NCBI GenBank assembly: GCA_947471745.1
Contig: CANJKZ010000774.1
Span: 1,240,001 to 1,304,000 of the forward strand
DNA: 64,000 nt
Source of the DNA: Closterium sp. Naga37s-1
Lineage: Eukaryota; Streptophyta; Zygnematophyceae; Desmidiales; Closteriaceae
Direction of reading: 5' to 3'
The translations under genes were made by a program, and so were the position numbers. Below the pieces are notes generated by a model. It worked only from the letters and a program-made list of their open reading frames with translations, was not told where the DNA came from and did not search any database. Every line of letters begins with the position of its first letter. The stretch's first letter is position 1. Of this stretch, positions 9,110 through 21,280 are shown one piece after another.

Positions 9110-9770
9110 GCTTTGATTACCAAGTGTGAGGATCGAAGAACTGGTTCAAAATAAATCGATTGATCACCTGGGTACAACACGGGGCATCTATCGCACACCT
9201 CCACAGAACCCCTTCGCCCGGGTAACTTGGTCGACCAGGCAACCACATCGACCAAATGCTGCTCCACGTACCTGTCGATTGACCAGGTTGACGACCACTT
9301 CTAGCCAACTTCACCAAGTCGGCAACCCGGCAGGTCGTTCACTTTTGGTCGACCAGACCTGCTGTTTGCCGGCTTCACCAAGTCGGCTTCCCCAGGTTGG
9401 CGCCATAAAGTCAGTGCCCTCCTAGGTCAACTCCATCAAGTCGACCTCCCGAAGTTGGCGCCCTACCAAGTCGGCGCCCCTCCCCAGGTCGACGAGCCCT
9501 GTCGTCGCCCACAAGCAAAAGTAGGCCACCGGCCTCCCAATGTCGACGGCTTTGCAGTGGCCCCGTGCAGGTCGACCAGGCTCGTCGACCTGCTCGCCCA
9601 AGTCGGCGTCACCCACTGCAATCGGTCGGCTGCACCTCCCGTACACCCGACCACGAAGTCGGCTCTGCCCAAGCGAGGACAGGGCCAGCACACAATTGTC
9701 GTTGACAGGGACAAATGAGCATAAACATTTCAAATTTCAAACGCATGACAAATGTAGACTCACGAGAGGA
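9110..9770 (-). repeat. Putative Gypsy-A primer site and 5' LTR
   Basis: GCTTTGATTACCA (9110-9122) is the reverse complement of a TGGTA-type primer-binding site. The adjoining TGTGAGGATCG at about 9125 would be one LTR edge; the outer edge was not found and 9770 is a guess. The region is rich in GGTCGACC and CAAGTCGGC words. No partner LTR is in the window, so the call rests on position. Confidence 0.4.
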
Positions 9771-10373
9771 AATCTTCAGACCGGCCTGGGTTTTGGCACT
9801 CACGATGAGATTCAGCTGTCACCGAAACCGTTCTGTCCACCATAGGGATCCGCTCCATATGGCGGTCGGATGCATTTCCTCGTAATGTCCTACGGCCACT
9901 ACTGCAACCTGCTTACCGACTCGACGAGGAATTTGTTTTATGCCGCCAACATACCGCGAATCGGCCTCTTGCTCATCTCTTAGTATCACAAAGATTGGCC
10001 GTGTTTGTATAGTCAATACAGAAGGGAGGCACAGGAGGAGCTAGAGGAGCAAGAGAAAGCGAGAGGGTATGGAGGGGCAGGAGTGGCTAGTGGTGCTAGA
10101 GGCACAGGTACTGTTGGGCTCTGCCATGCCGAGAAATCAAAAGAAACAAGTGCAGAAGCTCAACGTCTAAACAATAAATGGGTGCCTGGAAAATCCCCGA
10201 TGGCCTAGGTAGGCCGAACGAGCACAAAAGACCAAAGAGGGGGACGAGAATGAAGCTGGTTTAAAACCCTGGCTCGAGACCCCTCCAACTTTGCAGCCCG
10301 GGTTCCTCTACAGCGAACAGTGGCCTGTGGCCAAGATCACCCGCAGAGGAACTGAGTTGGGCAGCTTTTAGCC
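9771..10373. other. Unassigned stretch, probably degraded repeat DNA
   Basis: Short frames exist on both strands, for example a 65-residue minus-strand frame at 9819-10016, but no recognisable domain. A purine-rich patch at 10020-10110 recalls Copia-1 spacer sequence only loosely. Confidence 0.3.
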
Positions 10374-11759
10374 TCATTGGCGGGGAGAAGCAGTTGCCAG
10401 AAACTCCAGCTCAAACTGCCTGTCCTCTAGGACGTCACGGCCAAGGGCAGACTCGCCGCCGGCGGACAAAGGACGGGTAGGGGGAGCAGCCACCATGCGG
10501 ATGACGTAGTCAAGGCAACGGGTGGCGGCAAAGTCCGTGACAGCGGCAACAAGAGCCGAGACAGACGACAGATAGGCAGTGGTGTCCGTGATAAGAGAGA
10601 CGAGAATGTGTGAGACAACAGGTCGAGCAGTACGGTAGTAGTCAGTGGTAGGGCGAGAGGAGGCTGTAAGTAACGACACAGGAGGTGACACGAGAAAAGA
10701 CTAAGGTGGAGAACGAGGAGAGTTAACATGAAGCAAGACCGAACGGAGGTCACTAAGAGGAGACGAGGCACGAGCATCCAGGGGACAACGGGTGGTCCAA
10801 GTCTGCAGGACAACAGGAGGAGGCGGATGTGACCAAGAAGAAGAGAAAACAGCCGAGGACAAGTCTGGAGGAGGAAACGCAGGACCCTAAGCAGGAGGAG
10901 ACGGTGAGTGGTCAGGAGGAGAGGAATGAATACCAAGGGTTCGAAGACCACTCATAGGTGGGGACAACTGCTGTAACAGTGGATGCTGCGGCGTCTACGG
11001 CTGTTGCGGCATCTGCGGCTGCTGCTGCTGTTGCTCCAGCTGCTCCTGTGCCAAACGCCCTTGCTCCTCCTGCTCCAGCTGCCGAAGACGCTGAAGACGC
11101 GTCAGGTAACGGATGGCAGGCTGAGCAGGCGCCACAGAGCCAGTGTCTCCAACTCCAACACCCCCAGAACCAGCACCGCAGTGCTAGTACATCTAGCTCC
11201 AACACCCCTAGAGCCAGCACCTCCAGTGCCAGCACCTCCAGCTCCCGCACCTCTAGCTCAAGAACCCTCAAACTCAGGACCTCCAGTGCTAGTGCCTCCA
11301 GCACGAGCACCTCTAGCACCAGCACCTCCAGTAGCAGCACCCCCATAGTCTACTGTGACCTGCCGCGGTAGTACCATTGGCCGCTGTGGTGACTGTGAAG
11401 ATGACTAGGGTGAGGGAGACGACACCGAACGTGCTACTTGAGGGAAGGGGGTTAGCGTGCGATTGCTGTTGCGCAAGCAGCTGATTCTGCGCATGCTCAA
11501 GCTGGCTAAGGGCGACGAGACAGCTGGCATGCGGAGGCGCTACGGCGGGCTAAGGACTCTACTAGTCTAGGAACATTCATAGGGAGCTAGTCTAGGTCTA
11601 GGAAAGAACTTAGCTCGATACCATCTCAGAGTAGGAATCGAGTGAATTGTGTGTCTAGAATGTCGAGCATGGAATACAAGTGTGAAACCTAAAAGTGTTG
11701 TACCCTCTAAAGGGCAACTCATTGTAGTATAGCATAAAAAAAAGAGTTATAGTTTGACG
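10374..11759 (-). mobile_element. Copia-3 fragment with 5' LTR
   Basis: A diverged LTR (about 11624-11759, TCTCAGAG...TTTGAC in plus view) adjoins ATACCA, the complement of a TGGTAT primer site. Inward come a leader, a Pro/Ala-rich versus Leu/Val repeat spacer (10912-11346), and the segment upstream of RT with SALVAAVTDFAATRCLDYVI and GRDVLEDRQFELEFLATASP. That segment closely matches 60180-60560 in the better Copia-3 copy. No RT, RNase H or 3' LTR here. Broken fragment. Confidence 0.75.
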
Positions 11760-11838
11760 TCGAGCTGCGTGTACGCTGGCATGAGCCAGCTTTATGTTCG
11801 ACAAACCTGGCCAGTCCAACAAGGCATGGAAGTCGTAC

Positions 11839-12180
11839 TATTACGAGTGCAATTGAATGAGTGAGCAAAGATTTCAGTATCGAAGCAAAACTACATTGAG
11901 CGAAGGAATGAGCAAATATTATATAGCAAAGATAGCATGGTAACAGGAACGCGAGAAATTGGGGTGCGCTACGGGCCTAGCGCCGAGGTTGGGAAATGTC
12001 GAGGCGGATGTTCCGAGCGCAGGTTACCAACCGAACCATGCGGTTGGGTTGCATCGTGAACAGTGGCGGCAAATAGTGGTCGAGGTGAGTGTCGTGAGTG
12101 GTAATGGTGCACTGTTGGCGGGAACAGTCGTGTACGCGGTAAGCAGGGGCACAAAGTAAGGAAGAGGGATTTTCCTTACA
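11839..12180 (-). repeat. Gypsy-B 3' LTR
   Basis: 342 bp; in plus view starts TATTACGAGTGCAATTG and ends GGGATTTTCCTTACA. Matches 30438-30788 over its length. The polypurine tract follows at 12181 in plus view. Confidence 0.9.
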
Positions 12181-12728
12181 CTACCCCCCTCCCCAAGGAG
12201 GCCCTCCTTACGAGAGTGCGTGTACATCCCGGAAGTTGCGGCTGCGCAGATATTCGGTGAGGATAGGTGGTTTTCAATTCTATCCAAGGGCACCTAGTTG
12301 TCTTCGGTGGGGGTGCGATATTTCCAGCGAATCAGAAATTCGATCCTGCGGGCTCAACGTGGGTCTCGAACTCGGTGGCTCAAAATCTTCTCGGGTGTGA
12401 TGATGGGCTCGGTGGGTGGTCGCGTCATTCTGGATGGTCAGCTGCGTGGCAGTTGGCTAGTGGATGGGATGTAGGGGCGGATGAGGCTGACGTGGAAGGA
12501 TGGGCTGACGTAACAGTCAGCGAGCAAGAGGAGGTGGGAAATGACGGGTGTTATCATGTGGATGATGCAAAACGGCCCGCAATATTGCGAGCAGGGTTTC
12601 GAAGTGATGGGTAGGCGGACGTTTTGGGTATCGAGTAAAGCGAGGTCGTCGGGCTGGTAAGTAACGGGGCGGTGGTGGCGATCGGCGTTGCGTTTAGCGA
12701 TGACGTTAGAATTTTCGATGGCGTCTGC
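12181..12728 (-). pseudogene. Gypsy-B integrase C-terminal region
   Basis: Minus-strand frame includes YQPDDLALLDTQNVRLP, CGPFCIIHMITPVISHLLL and SFHVSLIRPY. This is the beta-barrel region following the integrase core in Ty3/gypsy elements, which ends VFHVS-L-P. It stops at the target copy TCTGC (12724-12728) of Copia-1 element I and resumes at 26247. Confidence 0.85.
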
Positions 12729-12861
12729 TGTCACAACTAACGAACAAGAATGAATGAACTATGAAAGAGTTGGGTACAAGTACTAACCCTAATAGGGTTG
12801 TACCCCTTATGAGCTACCCCACTATAGCCTACACAAATATAAGCACTATAACATTCTGACA
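12729..12861 (-). repeat. Element I 3' LTR
   Basis: 133 bp; in plus view TGTCACAACTAACGAAC...AACATTCTGACA. Confidence 0.92.
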
Positions 12862-13088
12862 CACCCCCATAGGCAAAGTGGGGGAGAACAAGTGGTCACA
12901 AGACCCGTCAAGAAAAGCAAAGCAAGCTCAGGGTGGATCACAAAGTCACCACATAGTATGAGCACAAGCAAAGGGCCACAAGACCAGTTCACATGCAGTG
13001 TTATATAAATGAGAACAAACAATACAGTGACCATACCCTAGCAAGTGTAAGCATGCAGGTATATATATAGATTTCAGTACAAGCAAAG

Positions 13089-15340
13089 TCACGCAGTGAG
13101 CAAGTGAGGCAAAGTAGGCACAAGGCCTAACACACTAGAGAAGCGCTGATGATCACCAGGCGGAAGTGCCTTGGTGAATATATCCGCAGTGTTGGCCCTA
13201 GTGGCCACGTACGCAAGACGAAGTTGGCCACGTTGCTGCAACTCACGAGCAAGGAAGTATCGCAGAGCGATGTGCTTCGTTCTGTGCTCCAGTCTGTGCT
13301 CCTGACACAAGGCAATCATGGCCTTGTTGTCTACGTACAGAACTGGAGGAGAACGAGGCTGCTCTCCCAAGTCAGTCAGCAGGTAGGTGAGCCAGCGTAG
13401 CTCCTGTGCAGCCATGGCCACTGCGTAGATCTCAGCCTCACAACTGGAGCTGAGAACCGAAGGCGAGCGGGTAGACCGCCAGGAAACAGAGCCGGAACCG
13501 AGGCTGAAGGTGTAACCCTGTGACGACCGCTGCGTAGCTGAGTCGTCAACTCAAGAAGCATCTGCGTGACCAGTGAGGACAACTGGATCCCGTCCTCCAA
13601 GCACGAGCCGCATGCCCGACGTACTGCACAGGTAACGCAGTACCCTCTTTGCAGCATCCCAGTGCACCTTTCGGTGCCTACTGGGAGCCACGTAGCGAGC
13701 CAGGAGGCTAAGAGGGTACGCGAGGTCAGGTCGTGTGCACGTCATCAGGTAGATGAGGAAACCCACAAGCTCTGGGTACGGACCACTCGGCTCTACGGAC
13801 TCGTCCGAAGGTGGAGCTGAGAGTGAGTGGCCGGTAGAGAAAGGAGTGGGCTGTGGCGACCAGAACTGGAAGCCGAAGCGCTGAAGGACCTGGTGCACCA
13901 TGTGTGACTGAGTCAGTGTGATGGTGCGCCGTGCTCTGTCCCGGGTGATCTGCAAGCCAAGATAGCTGCGCAGTTCACCCAGGTCAGTGCAGGTGTGTCT
14001 CTTCTGCAGCTCCGACTTTACAAGGGTTAGTGCCTCAGTGTTAGCAGTGGCAAAGACGAGGTCGTCGACGTACACGAGGACGTAGTAACAGCGACGTCTC
14101 GGTGTGTAGAAACACAACGCGTCAGCAGTCGGAGTAAACCCCAGAGCCGCAAGTGTAGTCCTGAATGTGTCGTGCCACTCTCGAGGCGCCTGGCGGAGAC
14201 CGTAGACTGGCCGCCGGAGGCTCCACTGGGTACCGGCAGGAAACGACCCAGTGAAGCCAGGTGGGCGGCGCAGCCAGATCTCCTCGTGCAGGCTGCCCTG
14301 CAAGAAAGCTGTGCTGAAGTCCAGAGAGTGCAACTCGTAGTCACGCTGAGCAGTGACGTGCAGCAACACGTGAAGAGTAGTCATCTTCGGGGTGGGGGAG
14401 AAGGTCTGGAAGTAGTCAACCCCCTGTCGCTGACTGAAGCCTCGAGCAACGTAACGCGCCTTGAAGGCAGGCGGAGAACTCGGCGGCCGCTTCATCCTGA
14501 AAATCCACATGCCATCGACTATGTTCGCCCCAGGTGGGGGAACCTCATCGACGTAGGTGCCTGTGGACTTCCAGGATGCCATCTCGGCATCCATGGCTGC
14601 CTGCCACTGAGAGGAGTAAGGACCCGTAATCGCCTCTGCGTAAGAGCGCGGGGTCGGGATGTCTGGTGCGTCCGGGTCTCCCTCAGGGGCAAGCAGCATG
14701 GAAGCGAAATGAGGTACAGAGCCTGCAAGACACTCAAAGTTCTCCTGCTTGTCTTCAAGGACATCCATGCCAAGAGAACACTCACCCCCGACGGACGGAG
14801 GACTCGCAGACTTAGACTCAGTAACAAGAGCAGTGGCGTAGTCTAGACGACAGGCAGCAGCAAAGTCAAGCAGCTCAGCAACGAGGGCAGACGCTGCAGC
14901 AGACTCAAAAGAAGGGTCAGAGACAACAGTGGTGAGGAGACAAGAGACAGTGGGACTGGCAGCACGAGCGAGGTCAGACTCAGGATCAGGGACGGCAGGA
15001 AGAGAGGACTCAGGAGGAGCACGGAGAGGAACACGCAGTGGAACAGAGGAAGGACGAAGTGCAATAGCATGCGTGCCGGGGACAGGAGGAGGACGCGAAC
15101 GAGGAACGCGACGAGCAGTGCGAACAGGAGAGACAGGACGAGATGCAGGCTCACGACGCTCTGTAAGACTGCCCGACTGCTCAATGTAAGGAGAAGGAGC
15201 AGGCAGTGGGGAGGCTGGCTGTAACGGTGGCTGCGACTGATCAGACGGTAGACACTGTAAGGGAGGAGTAATGCCAGTAAAATAAGGGACACCAAGAACC
15301 TGCTGAAGCAGGGGAACGAAGTACGGTCGCGGCCACACAG
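13089..15340 (-). pseudogene. Element I reverse transcriptase and RNase H block
   Basis: Ty1/copia RT with ARYVARGFSQRQGVDYFQTF, LHSLDFSTAFLQGSLHEEIW, PVYGLRQAPREWHDTF and the catalytic LVYVDDLVFA (near 14062-14076). RNase H features follow: SSSCEAEIYAGAMAAQEL, VDNKAMIALCQEHRLEHRTK and YVATRANTADIFTKALP. These enzymes copy element RNA into DNA inside the particle. This is one of the longest open stretches in the window. Fossil. Confidence 0.92.
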
Positions 15341-15686
15341 TGCCTCCAGCACAAGGGTCAACAACTCCAGCTCCTCCAGCTCCAGCTCCTCCCGCGCCAG
15401 TGCCTCCAGCTCCAGCGCCAAGAGCTCCAGCTCCTCCAGGTCAAGCGCCACCAGTGCCAATGCCTCCAGCTCCAGCGCCTCCAGCTCCAGGCTCCATAGG
15501 GTCTCCAGCTCCAGCGCCCCCAACACCACCAGTACCGGCAGCTCCAGTACCCCTGGTACGAGCACCTCCAGGTCTAGTAGCCGCAGTACCTTCAGTACCA
15601 CCAGCTCCAGCAGTAACTCCAGTACCTCCAGCTCCAGCGTCTCCAGTGCCTTCAGCTCCGGTAGCTCCACTCCGAAGGCGTGCGCG

Positions 15687-17850
15687 TCAAACAAGCCACT
15701 CACGCAGCTGCTGCGGGGAGAGAGTCTCCGGCTGCGGAGACAGGCTCGGGGAAGCACCAGCAGGACCTCCAGACGAAGCAGCACCCCGAGGCTCAGCACC
15801 CCCAGACTCCACACCCTCCGACTTAGAACCCCCAGACTCAACACCCTTAGGCTCAACAACCCCAGGCTCAGCACCCCCACGATCCACACCCTCAGGCTCA
15901 GCACCCCCAGGCTCCGCACCCCCAGGCTCAACACCCCCAGGCCCAGCACCCTCAGACTCAGCGCCCCCAGGTTCAGCACCCCCAGAAGCACCACCTCGAG
16001 CAGCACCTAAGTCGCCAGCTACCTCAACAGACACAGTACCAGGGAGAGGGTCTACCTGAGACACACCTGACGGAGCAGGACCCTGGGGCAGGAGGGGGTC
16101 TACCAGAGGGGGACCGGGAGCAAGGAAGAGCGGCGGGGGCGGGGGAGGGGCAGAGCGGTAGGGGAAGGGACGGTAAAAGGGAACCGACTCGTCAAACGTG
16201 ACGTCTTGAGAGGGGAAGACTCGGTGCAAGGTGGGGTGGTAAAACTGCCAGCCAGTCGCGTCAGGGGAAAAGCCAAGGAAGACGCAGGGAATAGCGCGGG
16301 CGGAGAGCTTGTCCGCGGACGTATCGCGAACGAAGGCACGAGAACCCCAGACCCGGAACACCAACGCATCGCCAACCTTCCCTGTCCAACGCAGTGTAGG
16401 CGAGGTCCTTGGCAAGGAGACTCGGGGCCAGAGGTTGAGCTGATGTGCAGCGTACCGGACCGCAAACGGCCACAGAAAATGGGGAGCACCCCCTTGGATC
16501 ATGGAGGTACGAGCGACCTCCATGACTAAGCCAATGCGGCGCTCAGCAATCACATTTCGCTGAGGGGAGTCCGGAAGCGTGAACGACTGGAGAATGCCCT
16601 CCCCAAGACATAAGTCCCGCAAGAGGTCAGAGGAAAACTCACCACCTCTATTAGAGTGCATACGTAGGACGGGAAGGTCCTGACGGAACCGCTCGCGGAG
16701 CTGGAGACGGACTGCGTGGATCCAAGGGAATAAGACATCAACGACCTGACCCTTGCTGGGCAAGGGGAAGACCGTGGTGTACCGCGTGTAGTCGTCAACA
16801 ACCAGCAGAAAGTAGCGCTCGCGGCCCTATCCACTGATCCGGGCTGGGCCCCACACGTCCATGTGGAGAGTTTGCAGGGGAGCAGTCGTCGGGGGAAACG
16901 AGGAGGAGTGAGGAGCGGCGCGCTGCCGCCCCTCGACGCAAGGAAGGCAGGGCGGAGCAGGCGAGGGCGGGAGGGGAGGCAGAGACCTGGGAAGACTAGA
17001 GACAAGGAGGCGGGTGTGCATACCACGAAGGCGTGGCAGGGAGGGGTGACCAAGGCGGTGGTGCAACAGGAGAGTCGGGTGTGACAGGAGGCGACACGAG
17101 CAAGGGGGTGCTTCCGGACCTGACGTGGACACCTGGGCAGACGCAGCTACCTGAGGAGGCTCGGTAGCGAGTGTGTACAGACTCGACCCTGGCCGACGAG
17201 TGAACGTGGCCAGGTGACGACCCGTCCGTGTACACGTGCAGATCGACACACGTTGACCCTCAGGAGTGGTGGTAGTGACCATCGCGTCCTGGAGGGCAGT
17301 GGTACTCACCAAGTTCGTAGAGAATGAGGGGAGGTGAAGACCCGACAGTGAGCCGGACGGAACCGCCGGACACGGAAGGACAGTGGAGGAACGGGCAACG
17401 ACCGGGCCCCAGGAGGGGTCAGCCAGTCTGACCGGGACATGTGCAGGGAGAGGAGTGAGGCACCTGAGTCCAGCGTGAAGGTGTGCAAGGCCTCAGCAGG
17501 TGTAGTACCAGGGAGAGAAGACTCACTAGCACCTAGAGCAGCAGCCTCTATACCTAGGTCAGGCGGCACACATCGGTAACATTCACCCTCAGCACTAGCA
17601 GACAAAGCATACATAGAAGAAAGGATAGCATCATAGTCTGGGTCAAAGATCGCAACTCGAGACCTAAGCAGCTGTGCCCAGTGGGGGCGCTCGACCTCGT
17701 CACCAAACTCAGCGCGCCAAGCGTCGTCGAGGCGGGAGAAGCAGCGGTGCTGAGTGCGAGGCTTCCCGCATGTCTGACCAGCACGGTCACCCGTGCGAAT
17801 GACATACAGGCAGCTCATACTACCCCCAGACGCCCCACGCTGGAACAACC
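15687..17850 (-). pseudogene. Element I protease and integrase block
   Basis: Reading right to left: a Cys/His motif C-x13-C-x6-H-x-C (CLYVIRTGDRAGQTC, then HRC); FTLDSGAS, the copia protease active site; LLHHRLGHPSLPRLRGMHTR and PCLPCVEGRQ (integrase zinc-binding HHCC); LQTLHMDVWGPARISG and RGGEFSS with LPDSPQRN (integrase core). The far end is the GAEPGG-type repeat spacer (15700-16000), preceded by a Pro-rich PPPPPPLFLAPGPP linker. Fossil. Confidence 0.9.
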
Positions 17851-18109
17851 ACTCACGAAGTTGCTGGGGCGACGGGGACTCGCTCCAACGCTGCTGCTGC
17901 TGCCTCTAGCCTCCTCCAGAACCTCCACGCTGAGCTCCAGTCCTACCGCCACCACTCCCACCGCTGCCACTACCGCCACTCCCACCGCTGCCTCCACCAC
18001 CGCCACCAAAGCCCCCACTCCCGCCACCACTCCCACCGCTGCCACCACCTCCACTGCCTCCACCACCTCCATTGCTGCCCCCACCACCACCCCCGCTGCC
18101 ACCTCTTGG

Positions 18110-18660
18110 GGCTACGGGCCGCGTGGCCAGGAGCGACGGGCCGCGGGGACAGGAGCGACAGGCCGGGGGCCTAGAGCGACGAGCTGGGGGCCTAGGGGCG
18201 ACGGGCCGCGGGGCCAGGAGTGACGGGCCGCGGGGCCGAGAGCGACGGGCCGGGGGCCTAGGGGCGACGGGCCGCGGGGCCTAGGGGCGACTGGCTGCGG
18301 GGCCAGGAGCGACGGGTTGGGGGCCTAGGGGCGACGGGCCGCGGGGCCTAGGGGCGACGGGCTGCGGGGCCTAGGGGCGACGGGCCGCGGGGCCAGGAGC
18401 GACGGGCCGGGGCCTAGGTTAGGGGCGACGGGCGACGGGCGACGGGCCGGGCCTAGGTTAGGGGCGACAGGCCGCGGGGCCAGGGGCGATGGGCTACGGG
18501 CCGGGCCTAGGGAGGGCGACAAGCGATGGGCCACGGGGCTAGGGGCGACGAGTCGGGTCCTAGGGGCGACGGGCGACGAGTCGGGCCTAGGGGCGACGGG
18601 CGACGAGCCGGGGCTAGGGGTCGTCGTGCAGGCCGCACAATGGCGGCGCGCAGAGTAGCA
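18110..18660 (-). repeat. Element I leader minisatellite
   Basis: Tandem GGGGCGACGGGC and CGCGGGGCCTAG words with unit near 24-36 bp between the primer site and the coding region. CCTAGG recurs many times. Untranslated leader; apparent Arg/Gly-rich frames are not genes. Confidence 0.85.
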
Positions 18661-18804
18661 GGGGCGGCACGAGGGTCGCTAGCAGGGCAGCTCAGTGGTG
18701 GGCCAAAAAAAAAAAAGCTTCAGTCCTAACGGAGGACCTGCTCTGAAACCATGTCAGAACTAACGAACAAGAATGAATGAACTATGAAAGAGTTGGGTAC
18801 AAGT

Positions 18805-18936
18805 TGTCAGAACATTATAGTGCTTACATTTGTGTAGGCTATAGTGGTGTAGCCCATATTGGGTACAACCCAATTAGGGTTAGTACTTGTACCCAACTCT
18901 TTGCTAGTTCATTCATTCTCGTTCATTATTTTGACA
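18805..18936 (+). repeat. Element II 5' LTR
   Basis: 132 bp, TGTCAGAACATT...TTATTTTGACA, preceded by CAAGT. Confidence 0.93.
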
Positions 18937-19019
18937 TGGTTTAGAGCAGGTCCTCCGCTAGGACCGTTTTTTTTCTCCTTTGGCCCACCACAGCGCTACC
19001 CCGCTAGCCGCCCTCTGCA

Positions 19020-20095
19020 GCCCTCGTGCTGCCCCTGCTGCCCGTCGCGACCAGTCGACCCTAGGCCCGTCGCCCTAGGTCCGTCGCCCCGGCCCGTTGC
19101 CCCGGCCCGTCGACCCCCGACCCGTCGCCCTAGGCCCGTCGCCCCGGCCCCGAGGCCCGTCGCCCGTCGCGACCTGTCGCCCCTAGCCTAGGCCCAGGCC
19201 CCGTGGCCCGTCGCCCGTCGTCCCTAGCCTAGGCCCCGGCCCCACGGCCCCTCGCGACCCGTCGCCCCTAGCCTAGGCCCAGGCCCCGCGGCCCGTCGCC
19301 CGTCGCCCCTAGCCTAGGCCCCTCGGCCCCACGGCCCCTCGCGACCCGTCGCCCCTAGCCTAGGCCCAGGCCCCGCGGCCCCCCGTCACCCACGACCAGT
19401 CGCCCCACGGCCCCCGTCGCCCTAGGCCCCGTCACCCCGCGGCCCCCCGTCGCCCTAAGCCACGTCGCCCCGCGGCCCCCCCTGTCGACCTAGGCCCCGT
19501 CGCCCCGCGGCCCCTCTCGTCGCCCTATTCCCCCGGCCCCTTCGTTCCTTGCCCCGCGGCCCGAGCCCCTAGGCCCCTGGCCACGTCGCCCCTAGGCCCC
19601 TGGCCCCTCGGCCCCCCCTGTCGTTCCTTGCCCCGCGGCCCGTCGCCCTAGGCCCCCCCGGCCCCTCGGCCCCCGGCCCCTTCGTTCCTTGCCCCACGGC
19701 CCGACGCCCCTAGGCTCCCGGCCCCTCGGCCCCTTCGCCCCTGGCCCCGCGGCCACGTCGCCCCTGGGCCCCCGGCCCCTCTGCCCCCCCCCCCCGTCGT
19801 TCCTGGCCCCGCGGCCCGTCGCCCTAGGCCCCCGGCCCCTCGGCCCCCGGCCCCTTTGTTCCTGGCCCCACAGCCCGACGCCCCTAGGCCCCCGGCCCCT
19901 CGGCCCCCCCCCGTCGTTCCTGGCCCCGCGGCCCATCGCCCTAGGCCCCCAGCCCCTCGGCCCCTGGCCCCTTCGTTCCTAGCCCCGCAGCCCGACGCCC
20001 CTAGGCCCCCCAGCCCCTAGGCCCCTTCGCCCCTGGCCCCGCGGCCCGTCGCCCCTCGGCCCCTTCGTTCCTGGCCCCGCGGCCCCTCGGCCCCT
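19020..20095 (+). repeat. Element II leader minisatellite
   Basis: About 1.1 kb of tandem CCCGTCGCCCCTAGGCC-type words in two domains: CCTAGCCTAGGCCCAGGCC-rich to about 19500, then CGTTCCTGGCCCCGCGGCCC-rich to about 20080. Followed by an ACTGCTGCT microsatellite (20097-20156) immediately before the gag ATG at 20173. Not coding. Confidence 0.88.
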
Positions 20096-20172
20096 CTACT
20101 GCTGCTGCTACTGCTGCTACTGCTACTGCTGCTACTGCTGCTGCTACTGCTGCTCCTGCGTGCTGCGCCACT

Positions 20173-21280
20173 ATGACTTCGCTTCGAGTTTTCGCGTTCG
20201 ATCATGAGGGCAGACCGATTCAGTTTGACACGTGGCTAGACGACCTGCAGTTGTACCTACTGAGCGATTCTAAGGACAGTGTTTCGCTGTTTGACCTCGC
20301 GTCACGCGCCGCTACAGCCCCTCCCGCCACAGCTGATAGTGCGACTCGCTCACAGTGGCTTACTCGCGATGCTGCTGCCCGCTTAGCCATTCGCAACCAC
20401 CTGCCGTTAGCCGAATGCGCTCACTTCGGATAGCACAGGACAGCACAGGCCCTGTACGACGCTGTAGTCGCTCGCTACTCCTCGCCTGCCACTGCTGCTC
20501 TAGGCCGACAGCTACTGCCCTACCTGTTCCCTGAGCTGTAAGCTTTTGCCACAATAGAGGACCTTGTTTCCCACCTGCGCACTAGCGACGCTCGCTACCG
20601 CGCTACCGTCCCTGCTGAGTTCCTTGACAGGAACCAGCCCTCGATGTTCATCACCCTCTACTTCATAGTCACTCGCCTCCCTGACTCTCTTCGCTCTATC
20701 AGGGACCACTTTCTCTCCCTTGACCCCACCTCCCTCACTGTTGACCTACTCGAGCAGCATCTCCTTGCAGCTGAGACTAATGCAGCTGCTGTAGGTGCTG
20801 CTCGTGGCACTCCGCGCCCACCCTTCTTTGAGGGGTGCTCCCCCTCCCCCCTTGCCCCCTCCTATGCCTCTGCTACTGCTGCAGACGTCCCTGTTGCTGA
20901 GGACGTCGGGGCTGCTTCTGCTAGTGCGAAGCGCCGCAGCAGCAAGGGCAAGGGTGGCAGGGGTGGTGGGGGTGGCAGCGGTGGTGGTGGAGGTGGCAGC
21001 GGGAGTGGTGGTGGGGGCAGCAGTGGAGGTGGTGGAGGCAGTGGAGGTGGTGGCAGCGGTGGGACTGGAGGTGGGAGTGGGGGCTCTGGTGGCAACAGTG
21101 GAGGCAGCGGTGGGAGTGGCGGCAGTGGCGGTGGTGGGACTAGTGGCGGTAGGACTGGAGCTCTCCATGGAGGCTCTGGAGGTGGCCAGCGGCAGCAGCA
21201 GCAGCGTCGGAGCGAGACCCAGTCGCCCCAGCAGCTTCGTGAGTGGTTGTTTAAGCGCGGAACGTCTGCGGGTAGTGTGA
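20173..21280 (+). pseudogene. Element II gag
   Basis: Starts ATGACTTCGCTTCG. Encodes FDTWLDDLQLYLLSDSKDSV and FITLYFIVTRLPDSLRSIRD, then LTVDLLEQHLLAAETNAAAV, the helical Gag pattern of this copia family. A KRRSSKGKGGRGGGG stretch with a long Gly/Ser-rich run (20950-21190) follows, presumably the RNA-binding tail. Gag packages element RNA. Fossil. Confidence 0.85.

Larger units (their letters stand above)
2858..9770 (-). mobile_element. Gypsy-A: Ty3/gypsy LTR retrotransposon remnant, hosting other elements
   Basis: On the minus strand, reading from high to low coordinates: a putative 5' LTR (about 9770-9125), a primer-binding site (reverse complement GCTTTGATTACCA, 9110-9122), gag (about 8955-7506), aspartic protease and the first part of reverse transcriptase (5403-4638), and an integrase piece (3310-2858). 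The gag-to-protease run is interrupted by a complete small LTR element (5409-7500). A Copia-1 fragment (3310-4637) sits between the reverse-transcriptase start and the integrase piece. No 3' LTR was recognised. It is clearly broken, with many breaks and parts not seen. That the integrase piece belongs to the same element as gag is inferred from strand and order. Confidence 0.75.

Noticed and set aside
20097-20156. ACTGCTGCT microsatellite as a coding poly-Thr/Ala start of gag
   Set aside because: The next ATG with gag similarity is at 20173; the same arrangement precedes gag at 37264, so the microsatellite is taken as leader.
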